From Shinella sp. (GTDB taxonomy: Bacteria; Pseudomonadota; Alphaproteobacteria; Rhizobiales; Rhizobiaceae), in the NCBI GenBank assembly GCA_003248775.1, contig QFQX01000040.1, positions 1 to 42,583 on the forward strand: a DNA stretch of 42,583 bases, read 5' to 3'. Position 1 is the first letter of the stretch, and every line of letters starts with the position of its first letter. The position numbers and the translations under genes were made by a program. The notes beneath the pieces are model-generated. The model had not been told where the DNA came from. It saw only the letters and a list, made by a program, of their open reading frames with translations, and did no database searches. This document shows positions 16,122 to 24,173 of this stretch, in pieces.

Positions 16122-16544
16122 TCATATCCCTCCCACGCGGATTGTGGCAAAGCGCCGGATCGCCTTGCCCGGCATGGCGAAACTGTAGAGTTGCCAGATC
16201 GGCAGGCCGGATGCGTCGTAGGAAATGCTGACCGTGAACTGATCGGGGTTTTTCGGGTCGTCCTGCACGGCGACCGTCATGGCTTTTTCGTCCAGAAATG
16301 CATATTCCGGGGTCGTTGCCCTCACGTATTTTTCGGCAAGTTGTTTGCGCTCGGTCGATGTGAGCCCGGCAATGGCCGTGCGGGCCGCATCGGCGGTAAG
16401 TTGCTGCACGGCATGGCTCGCGCTTAAGTAGATGCCGTAACCGATCATCGAAAAGACGACCATGAAGAAGACAGGGGCCAGAATGGCGAACTCTATCGCT
16501 GCGGCACCGCGTCTGTCCGTTAATAAGCTCTGCCTTCTACGCAT
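16122..16544 (-). CDS. TadE-like pseudopilin-family protein
   Basis: A 140-residue TadE-family protein. The diagnostic RRGAAAIEFAILAPVFF segment (about 11-27) is a type IV pseudopilin-like leader with the conserved Glu, continuing as the single membrane helix, followed by a small exported domain. TadE proteins act with TadF/TadG in Flp pilus assembly and are matured by prepilin peptidase. The gene is the first of a two-gene unit with the TadG-like protein, one base apart. Upstream (16545-16763) is AT-rich and probably carries the promoter. The cargo or pilus is unknown because no flp gene is visible. Confidence 0.88.
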   Translation of the reverse strand: MRRRQSLLTDRRGAAAIEFAILAPVFFMVVFSMIGYGIYLSASHAVQQLTADAARTAIAGLTSTERKQLAEKYVRATTPEYAFLDEKAMTVAVQDDPKNPDQFTVSISYDASGLPIWQLYSFAMPGKAIRRFATIRVGGI

Positions 16545-16799
16545 CCTGGAATACCCCCTCCACCGTGTATGCGTAATTTAGATTGTAATGAAACTCCTTG
16601 CTTATTAAGGTTTAGTTATTTTTGCATTGGCAATTTTCACTTGCATTAGATGTTCTTCATGTTGTTGCGCTGCAAAAATGAGGTCGGGGTTGCCAATTTG
16701 GGTGTTCAGGAAATCGCAACCTAAGCTTTAACGGTTTGCCATTGACCTCGAAGACGGACGAAGGTGAACCTGTGCCCGTCGCAGAATGAGAAACAGGGT

Positions 16800-17237
16800 A
16801 TGGATATAACAATGGGCGGTGAGAGACGAACCGGTGCGTGCCTGTGCGGGGCTGTTTCCTTCGAGGTGAAGGGGCCGCTGCGACCGATCATATTTTGCCA
16901 CTGCTCCCAGTGCCGCAAGCAGACGGGGCACTACTATGCCGCCACGAATGTGGCGCTGGAAAACATCGATCTCAGGGGAGAGGGCAACATAACCTGGTAT
17001 CGGGCGAGCGATACGGCGGCGCGAGGCTTTTGCCGCACCTGCGGTTCGGCACTCTTATGGCATGGAGACGGGCTCGATTACATGTCTATTCTCGCCGGGG
17101 CTTTTGAAACGCCCACCGGCCTCGAACCCGGTTATCACATCTATTGCGCCGACAAGGGCGACTATTACGATCTGGACGATGCGCTGCCGAAGTTTGCCGG
17201 CGACGGACCACCGGCCGCTCCCGCCACAACCGCCTGA
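16800..17237 (+). CDS. GFA-family (CENP-V) zinc-binding protein
   Basis: A 145-residue protein of the GFA/CENP-V family, related to glutathione-dependent formaldehyde-activating enzyme. Zinc ligands are visible as CLCGAV (two Cys), CHCSQCRK (three Cys) and CRTCGSAL (two Cys), spaced as in the family. GFA-fold proteins may bind glutathione adducts, but most members, this one included, have no proven reaction. ATG at 16800 after a CAGGGT ribosome site is preferred over the GTG at 16764; ATG at 16812 is also possible. Its last 73 bases overlap, in antisense, the 3' end of the convergent gene ending at 17165; the overlapping tails of both proteins are low-complexity. Confidence 0.88.
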   Translation: MDITMGGERRTGACLCGAVSFEVKGPLRPIIFCHCSQCRKQTGHYYAATNVALENIDLRGEGNITWYRASDTAARGFCRTCGSALLWHGDGLDYMSILAGAFETPTGLEPGYHIYCADKGDYYDLDDALPKFAGDGPPAAPATTA

Positions 17238-18121
17238 GATATCGCCGCAGGCTCCGCTTCCGAAATCTCCTCAAGGGCGTGGTGGTAGGCCTCGTCCAGA
17301 GCCGCAAACTTGGCTGACTGCCAGGTGAAGTAGTCACTGAGGAATGCCTTCGAAAGCCACAGGTTGCCCCGTCGCCGCAGCTGATCCCAGCCGAGAAGGT
17401 TTTCCAGTTCGGCCTTCTTGAACATACGTTTCAGGTTGGTGGCCGAGATCATGTAGATATCGCTGAGTTCTGCCAGCGTGACCGGACCGATGCTTGTGCG
17501 TTCCGCGTCGGGGTCGAAGGTTTCGATACGTGCGATCAGGTCATGCAATACCATGCCGCCGAGATCGGACCACAGGAAGTGACCGATCGAGTCCGCGGGA
17601 TCGCGCCAGATCGGGTCTTCCACGAGTTTGGCTGCGGCATAGGGCTGGGCGATGCGGAAGATGCTCGGATCGGTGGCGGTTGTCGCCTCGCGATTGCCGC
17701 CGTCCAGCCGGTCGAGACAGGCCATGTGGCCGGTAAACCAGCTCATCATCGCGGTATTGCTGGCTTCGGTGGTTTCGAGAACGCGCACCCGTCGGTCCGG
17801 TACGTCTGGCACATCACGCAGGAACTTGTAGGCGACCAGTTCCGCCAGAAATCCGGTTGCCGTGTTTCGGCTTGCCGCGCCAAGCTTCATCACGATCTCG
17901 ACGAAGCGGGTTGCCGTCAGGCCGGAGAGGGGATCAGCTTCCGTGCGCTGGAGGCTCAGAGCATAAAGCGATTGCGTCATCAGCCACTTGCGATGAGACG
18001 CCTTCAGGCGGGACAGCCTCGGTGTACGGACATGAATTTCTATAAGGTGTTTCGCAATCTGCCTTTCGATCGACGGAAACGACGGATGGGCAGCAATCTC
18101 GGCTCGGGTCAATGACCGCAT
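17165..18121 (-). CDS. Unknown protein with winged-helix-like segments
   Basis: A 318-residue cytoplasmic protein that I do not recognise. No signal peptide or membrane segment is visible. An N-terminal block (about 68-101, TATRFVEIVMKLGAASRNTA and what follows) looks like a helix-turn-helix, as does a C-terminal block (about 222-262, with VTLAELSDIYMISATNLKRM followed by a wing-like RRRGNLWLSKAFL). A regulator with two DNA-binding-like modules is therefore possible, but this is by eye. The C-terminal tail (EPAAISQAVVAGAAGG onward) is low-complexity and is where the 73-base overlap with the GFA gene occurs. It stands alone, with its own upstream region next to the 3' end of the LTA-synthase-like gene. 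Confidence 0.7.
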   Translation of the reverse strand: MRSLTRAEIAAHPSFPSIERQIAKHLIEIHVRTPRLSRLKASHRKWLMTQSLYALSLQRTEADPLSGLTATRFVEIVMKLGAASRNTATGFLAELVAYKFLRDVPDVPDRRVRVLETTEASNTAMMSWFTGHMACLDRLDGGNREATTATDPSIFRIAQPYAAAKLVEDPIWRDPADSIGHFLWSDLGGMVLHDLIARIETFDPDAERTSIGPVTLAELSDIYMISATNLKRMFKKAELENLLGWDQLRRRGNLWLSKAFLSDYFTWQSAKFAALDEAYHHALEEISEAEPAAISQAVVAGAAGGPSPANFGSASSRS

Positions 18122-18339
18122 GGCTCGTTACGCTCTGATGAAATACCTGGACATCTCAATACTTGCAGGGCGATATCGCGTTCGGTCGGCATGTGCGACC
18201 TCGTCATAGATCATCCCCGTTCGCCATCCTCCCGGATGCGTTGCGAATGTCAATGACGCTTTTCTTTCGTCCGCGCAAGATGCCGGGCAATGATAATGCG
18301 CGTCATGCCGCTGCGGCATTCCGTCTTTTCGTGGGGGTA

Positions 18340-20268
18340 TCAGGATGACGGGTTGATGCGATCTGCCATCTCCGGGAAAAAGCGTTCAACGCCAAACTGG
18401 TTTCCAAACATCATGTCGTACTGCAGCAGCCGCAGATCGCGGATGGTTGGGTCGAGTGTCGTACCGTTGACAGCCCAGTCGGCCTGTGTCTTGCCGTTGC
18501 GCTCCACCAGCAGGTGGCGGTCGAAGACGGTGAAACGTTCCTGTGCCCGGCCAAGCACACCAGTGTAATATGGATGGCGGTAGCCGGCCAGCTTCACCAC
18601 CAGCGAAGGAAGCTGGGAGGGGCTTACCGAACCGATATCCTTTTGGACCCCCCGCTTGGAAGACCAGACGACGAGCGGGGTCTCGTGCTCCCGTTTCATC
18701 ACGTCGAGCGGCGCCCTGCGGGTCGCGACCTGATCCGGCATATACCCACTTTCCGGATAGACGGTGCCGAGCGGTGGCAAGTGATCTCCAAACAGCACGA
18801 TGATGGTTTCGCGACGACGCTTCTTGGCCCATTCCATCAGCGTCTTCAGGCTTTTGTCCGCCTCGCGAACGCCTTGTGCGTAGGTTGCGAGGGCCTTGCG
18901 GCTTTGCGATGAAAGCACGGCTTCGTCCAGTTCGACGGTGTTGCTGGCGTAGCGGTTTTCCTCGTAGGGACCGTGTCCCTGCAGAGTGACTGCAAAGAAA
19001 AAGAATGGTTGGGCGGTATCGTCACCCGCGCGCATGATTTCACGGGTCAGGGCTTCATCGGATGCGAAGATGCCCCGCTTTTCCATCGTCGGCATGGTCT
19101 CTTCGGAAGCGAAGCTGTCGAAGCCGAGGGACTTGTAGACGTTTGCGCGGTTCCAGAACCAGCTCTGGAAGGGGTGGAAGGCCTTGCTCGTGTAACCCTT
19201 GGATTCGAAGAATGTGGCAAGTGAAGGCAGCGGACGGCGAACATATTGCTGATAAGGAATGCTTCCATAAGGAAGGAAGGCATTGGAGAAACCCGTAAGC
19301 GCCTCGAACTCCACGTTGGCGGTCATGCCGCCGAATTCCGGCGAGAAGACGTTTCCGGACTGGCTGGCGCGGATGGTCGGCATGGGGTCCGGCGAGAAGC
19401 CGACATCGGCAAGGCGTGTCGGATCCCAGAGGGATTCGCTCATCACCATGATGACGTCGGCATAGCGGCCGGAGAAGAAGCTTGCAGGCACACGGTCGGC
19501 CGGAATGTCGACTATCGCGTCGCTGCCATAGCCTTCTGGCGCCGACACATTGGCCATCGGCGCGTTGAAGGCGAAAGCGAGCAGAAAACCGTTATGGCGG
19601 TAGTTTTCCTGCTGGTCCCACATCATGGGAATGATGTTCAGCCTGTCGCGCAAATAGGAATAGGAGGTTGCGTCCATCAGGGACAGGAAGGCGCCGATGA
19701 TCGGCAACGCGACGACCAGTCGGCCTAGTTTGGAAATGCCGTTGAGGCGCGGAAAGCGCTTCCAGCTCACGGCAAACAGGTAGGCGAGGATGCCGATCGT
19801 CGCCAGCGTTGCGGCGGATATGGCGATGGCGGTGAACGGCTTTGCCGCGACCATGACGGGCAGCAGTTCCATGATCTGGCGCCCGAACAGGAGATCGCTC
19901 GGATAGAGCGGGTCGGATAGGAAAAGCTGCTTCTGGCCGGAAAAAAAGGCAGGAAGCAAAGTCAGCGGAACGATGACAAGCGCCGATTGATAGGCGCGGC
20001 CTAATAGTGCATCGCCCGCAAGCAGCAGGAGGAATATGACGCCGACAGCCACGAGCCCGGGGCGGCTCGGCGAAAGCATGTACTCGGAAATATCGATGAG
20101 GCTGCCGCGCGCCAGCCATTCGCTGCAGATGATGGTGAGGATCGCGATCCCGAGAGATGTTGCGACCGTGACAAACGCAATTTTCGCCTGCTGGCGGCCT
20201 GCCTGCGCTACGGTGCCCTGTGGGGCGACGTTCGGCGAAACCGCCGACTCTGAGCCAATCTCAAGCAC
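18340..20268 (-). CDS. LTA synthase-family phosphoglycerol transferase (sulfatase fold)
   Basis: A 642-residue inner-membrane protein with several N-terminal membrane helices (about 30-215) and a large periplasmic sulfatase-fold domain. Residues matching the LtaS active site are visible: Glu278 in MSESLWDP, the nucleophile Thr316 in GGMTANVEFEALTG, and Asp495-His496 in FGDHLPPLG. In Gram-negative rhizobia such enzymes add phosphoglycerol or phosphoethanolamine to periplasmic glucans or lipids; the cyclic-glucan modifying CgmB type is a plausible analogue, but the substrate here is unproven. The start is a GTG at 20268 behind TGGAGAA. It is divergent from nadE; a Pho-box-like repeat lies between the two genes. 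Confidence 0.9.
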   Translation of the reverse strand: MLEIGSESAVSPNVAPQGTVAQAGRQQAKIAFVTVATSLGIAILTIICSEWLARGSLIDISEYMLSPSRPGLVAVGVIFLLLLAGDALLGRAYQSALVIVPLTLLPAFFSGQKQLFLSDPLYPSDLLFGRQIMELLPVMVAAKPFTAIAISAATLATIGILAYLFAVSWKRFPRLNGISKLGRLVVALPIIGAFLSLMDATSYSYLRDRLNIIPMMWDQQENYRHNGFLLAFAFNAPMANVSAPEGYGSDAIVDIPADRVPASFFSGRYADVIMVMSESLWDPTRLADVGFSPDPMPTIRASQSGNVFSPEFGGMTANVEFEALTGFSNAFLPYGSIPYQQYVRRPLPSLATFFESKGYTSKAFHPFQSWFWNRANVYKSLGFDSFASEETMPTMEKRGIFASDEALTREIMRAGDDTAQPFFFFAVTLQGHGPYEENRYASNTVELDEAVLSSQSRKALATYAQGVREADKSLKTLMEWAKKRRRETIIVLFGDHLPPLGTVYPESGYMPDQVATRRAPLDVMKREHETPLVVWSSKRGVQKDIGSVSPSQLPSLVVKLAGYRHPYYTGVLGRAQERFTVFDRHLLVERNGKTQADWAVNGTTLDPTIRDLRLLQYDMMFGNQFGVERFFPEMADRINPSS

Positions 20269-20312
20269 CTTGTTCTCCAGCTATGAAATCATGTCATTCA
20301 AACTTTGCATAG

Positions 20313-20330
20313 CTGTCACACAACCGTCAT
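20313..20330 (+). promoter_or_regulatory. Pho-box-like direct repeat (possible PhoB site)
   Basis: CTGTCAC (20313-20319), four bases, then CCGTCAT (20324-20330): two 7-mers at 11-base spacing, closely matching the known PhoB site (CTGTCAT-N4-CTGTCAT). A weaker TGTCAT occurs at 20292. It lies 45 bases upstream of the LTA-synthase-like start and 134 bases before nadE. The repeat reads toward nadE, whereas phosphate control would make more sense for the phosphoglycerol transferase, so the target is uncertain. Confidence 0.5.
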
Positions 20331-20464
20331 GAATACCAGATGAACCGGGCGTTCAGGCAGTTTGTACACATGGAATCCATTCTCTCTACGATCTTTTGCT
20401 CGCCATGCATTTCGCGACCCGCGCCCACGTTGCGATTGTCATCGTCACGCGTTAAACCTGCCCC

Positions 20465-22144
20465 ATGAGCGATACACCCATTCGACCCGACATCCTGCGC
20501 ATCGCCATTGCGCAATTCGACCCGACGGTCGGCGACGTTGCCGGCAATCTTGCGAAGGCGCGGGAAGCACGCGCCGAGGCGGCCGCGCAAGGGGCCGACC
20601 TCCTGCTTTTGACCGAGCTGTTCATTTCCGGCTATCCGCCGGAGGATCTCGTGCTGAAGCCGGCCTTCCTGAAGGCGTGTCTGCATGCCGTCGAGCAGCT
20701 TGCTGCCGATACGGCTGACGGTGGGCCGGGTGTCATCGTGGGTTTTCCGCGGCAGGGGCAGAAGGGCCGGCACAACTCTGCCGCCGTTCTCGATGGCGGC
20801 AAGATCATCGGCCTTCGCGACAAGATCGACCTGCCCAACTACGGCGAATTCGACGAGAAGCGCGTTTTCGTCGAGGGCGACATGCCGGGGCCGGTCAACT
20901 TCCGCGGCGTTCGGCTCGGTATTCCGATCTGCGAGGAAATCTGGAACGATCTCGGCATCTGCGAGACGCTGGCCGAGACGGGGGCGGAAATCCTGCTCGT
21001 TCCCAACGGTTCGCCCTATTACCGTGGCAAGGTCGATGTACGCCATCAGGTGGCGCTGCGTCAGGTGATCGAGAGCGGCCTGCCGCTGATCTTCGCCAAC
21101 CAGGTCGGCGGGCAGGACGAACTGGTCTTCGACGGTGCGAGCTTCGCTTTCAATGCCGACAAGTCGCTGGCTTTTCAGATGAGCCAGTTCGAACCGACGA
21201 TGGCTGTGACGACGTGGAGGCGCGCCGAGGACGGCTGGCGATGCACGGATGGACCGATGTCGCACATTCCGGAAAAGGAAGAGGCGGATTATCGCGCCTG
21301 CGTTCTTGGTTTCCGCGACTACGTCAACAAGAACGGCTTCAAGAGCGTTGTTCTCGGCCTTTCCGGCGGCATCGATTCCGCCCTGTGCGCGGCGATTGCC
21401 GTCGATGCGCTGGGCGAGGAAAGGGTACGCACGGTGATGCTGCCCTATCGCTACACCTCGCAGGAATCCTTTGCCGATGCCGAGGCCTGTGCGAAGGCGC
21501 TTGGTTGCCATTATGACACCGTGCCGATCGCCGAACCGGTCGAGGGTTTTCTTTCCGCGCTTTCGGATATGTTCGAGGGGACGGACAGCGGCATCACGGA
21601 AGAAAACCTCCAGAGCCGTGCTCGCGGTACCATCCTGATGGCGATCTCCAACAAGTTCGGCTCGATGGTGGTGACCACCGGCAACAAGTCGGAAATGTCG
21701 GTCGGCTATGCGACGCTGTACGGCGACATGAACGGCGGCTTCAATCCGATCAAGGACCTCTACAAGATGCAGGTCTACGCGCTTTCCGGCTGGCGCAATG
21801 CCCATGTGCCGCCGGGTGCACTCGGGCCGTCGGGCGAAGTCATCCCTGCCAATATCCTGTCCAAGGCTCCATCGGCGGAGCTTCGGCCGAACCAGACCGA
21901 CCAGGATTCCCTGCCGCCCTATCCGGTGCTGGACGACATTCTCGAATGCCTCGTCGAAAAGGAAATGGCGGTCGAGGATATCGTGGCCCGCGGGCATGAC
22001 GTGGCAACTGTGCACCGGGTCGAGCATCTGCTCTATCTCGCCGAATACAAGCGCCGTCAGTCCGCTCCCGGCGTGAAGATCACCAAGAAGAATTTCGGCC
22101 GCGACCGGCGCTATCCGATCACCAACCGGTTCCGGGATCGCTGA
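20465..22144 (+). CDS. nadE: Glutamine-dependent NAD+ synthetase
   Basis: A 559-residue two-domain enzyme making NAD+ from deamido-NAD+, ATP and glutamine. The N-terminal nitrilase-type glutaminase domain (about 1-255) shows the catalytic triad context: Glu in LLLLTELFISGYPPEDL, Lys in LRDKIDLPNYGEFDEKR and Cys in GIPICEEIWND. The C-terminal synthetase domain (about 275-555) has the ATP pyrophosphatase loop LGLSGGIDSALC and the family block SRARGTILMAISNKFGSMV followed by TTGNKSEMSVGY. The length is typical of the glutamine-dependent form, so free ammonia is not required. No good ribosome site precedes the ATG. The TolB-like gene follows after 31 bases and is probably cotranscribed. Confidence 0.97.
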   Translation: MSDTPIRPDILRIAIAQFDPTVGDVAGNLAKAREARAEAAAQGADLLLLTELFISGYPPEDLVLKPAFLKACLHAVEQLAADTADGGPGVIVGFPRQGQKGRHNSAAVLDGGKIIGLRDKIDLPNYGEFDEKRVFVEGDMPGPVNFRGVRLGIPICEEIWNDLGICETLAETGAEILLVPNGSPYYRGKVDVRHQVALRQVIESGLPLIFANQVGGQDELVFDGASFAFNADKSLAFQMSQFEPTMAVTTWRRAEDGWRCTDGPMSHIPEKEEADYRACVLGFRDYVNKNGFKSVVLGLSGGIDSALCAAIAVDALGEERVRTVMLPYRYTSQESFADAEACAKALGCHYDTVPIAEPVEGFLSALSDMFEGTDSGITEENLQSRARGTILMAISNKFGSMVVTTGNKSEMSVGYATLYGDMNGGFNPIKDLYKMQVYALSGWRNAHVPPGALGPSGEVIPANILSKAPSAELRPNQTDQDSLPPYPVLDDILECLVEKEMAVEDIVARGHDVATVHRVEHLLYLAEYKRRQSAPGVKITKKNFGRDRRYPITNRFRDR

Positions 22145-22175
22145 CGGCGAGTTGGTGACGCGATCTGGAGGGGAC

Positions 22176-23009
<834 letters not shown>

Positions 23010-23017
23010 GGAGGTGT

Positions 23018-23035
23018 CGCAAACGGCGGTTTGCG
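23018..23035 (+). terminator. Short hairpin after the TolB-like gene
   Basis: CGCAAAC (23018-23024) pairs with GTTTGCG (23029-23035) around a GGCG loop, starting nine bases after the stop. There is no T-run, so it is a transcript-end or stability hairpin rather than a canonical terminator. Confidence 0.4.
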
Positions 23036-23064
23036 GAGAGGTCTGCATGTTGTAGAACCTCTCA

Positions 23065-23239
23065 CGTCAGGTGCCCGCGCGCTGTTGCGGGAGAATCGGG
23101 AAGCCGGTGGAATTCCGGCACGTGCCCAGCGCTGTGAGGTGGATGCCCCATCATCGGATCTTCGGATACGGACCACTGGCCGTCAGGTCGGGAAGGTTGA
23201 GCGGAGCAGAGGAAGCCCAGTCAGAAGACCGGCCTGACG
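23065..23239 (+). promoter_or_regulatory. Cobalamin (AdoCbl) riboswitch upstream of bluB
   Basis: The closing stem P1 is a perfect 7-bp pair, CGTCAGG (23065-23071) with CCTGACG (23233-23239). Conserved pieces follow in the right order: AGGTGCC at the 5' side, GAATCGGGAAGCCGGTG then ATTCCGG, the GCCC-AGCGCTGTGAGG segment, CCACTGG, GGGAAGG, and the B12 box AGTCAGAAGACCGGCC (23219-23234). A small hairpin CCTGC/GCAGG near 23251-23268, ahead of the GGGGA ribosome site, may be the expression platform. Ligand binding would lower BluB synthesis when B12 is plentiful. The assignment rests on consensus recall and is strong. Confidence 0.93.
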
Positions 23240-23297
23240 AGATAGACTTGCCCTGCGCGGACGGCAGGCGGTTGCTGGCATTGTTGGGGATATGACG

Positions 23298-24008
23298 ATG
23301 CGCAACGAACCGAACGATCATCTCGTGCGGGCAGGTGCCTTTTCCGCCGAGGAGCGGAAGGCCGTGTACCGGGCCATTCGCAGCCGTCGCGACGTGCGCG
23401 ACCAGTTCCTGCCTGATCCCTTGCCGGACGAACTCATCTGGCGTCTGCTGCAGGCGGCGCATGACGCGCCATCCGTTGGCTTCATGCAGCCGTGGAATTT
23501 TCTGGTGGTGCGTGATGCCGCCAGACGCGAGGCCGTATGGCAGGCGTTTTCCCGGGCAAACGACGAGGCCGCTGCGATGTTTTCGGGCGAGCAACGCCAG
23601 AGCTATCAGCGGCTGAAGCTCGAGGGGATTCGCAAGGCGCCGGTCGGCATCTGCGTGACCTGTGATCCGACACGGGGCGGTCCCGTCATTCTCGGGCGCA
23701 CCCATAATCCTCGGATGGACAGCTATTCGACCGTTTGCGCCGTTCAGAACCTTTGGCTTGCTGCACGCGCCGAAGGCGTCGGGGTCGGCTGGGTCAGCAT
23801 CTTTCATCAGGACGATCTGAGGTCGGTGCTTTCGATACCCGGGCATGTCGAGATCATCGGCTGGTTCTGCCTTGGTTATGTCGACCGGCTTTTCGATCAG
23901 CCGGAGCTTGCCGTCAAAGGCTGGCGGCAGAGGATCCCGCTCGAGGAACTGGTCTACGAGGAGGCGTGGGGAGAGCCTTCGGTGATTTCTTCGCAAGGAT
24001 GTTCCTGA
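23298..24008 (+). CDS. bluB: 5,6-dimethylbenzimidazole synthase (BluB)
   Basis: A 236-residue nitroreductase-fold enzyme that breaks down reduced FMN with oxygen to make 5,6-dimethylbenzimidazole, the lower ligand of vitamin B12. Family features are the N-terminal RSRRDVRDQFLPDPLPDE (FMN phosphate contacts), APSVGFMQPWNF, the RTHNPRMDSYSTVCAVQN block and the GWVSIFHQDDLR segment. ATG at 23298 sits seven bases after GGGGA and is preferred over ATG at 23292, which is too close. The cobalamin riboswitch directly upstream independently confirms a B12 role. It is a single gene here; no other cob genes are adjacent. Confidence 0.97.
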   Translation: MRNEPNDHLVRAGAFSAEERKAVYRAIRSRRDVRDQFLPDPLPDELIWRLLQAAHDAPSVGFMQPWNFLVVRDAARREAVWQAFSRANDEAAAMFSGEQRQSYQRLKLEGIRKAPVGICVTCDPTRGGPVILGRTHNPRMDSYSTVCAVQNLWLAARAEGVGVGWVSIFHQDDLRSVLSIPGHVEIIGWFCLGYVDRLFDQPELAVKGWRQRIPLEELVYEEAWGEPSVISSQGCS

Positions 24009-24173
24009 CCAAAAATGGTTCGTCGGGAATTCTTTATGTTTAATAAACCTTAAGTGCTGCGACCTAATCCTCTCGTTACGTGAGGACGGTTGCGATTGCA
24101 TGATGCAGTGGAGCCTCGCCGGATGAACAGGCCTTCCGCTTCCCAACGGGTTCAAATCTCTTCTGGAGACGTC

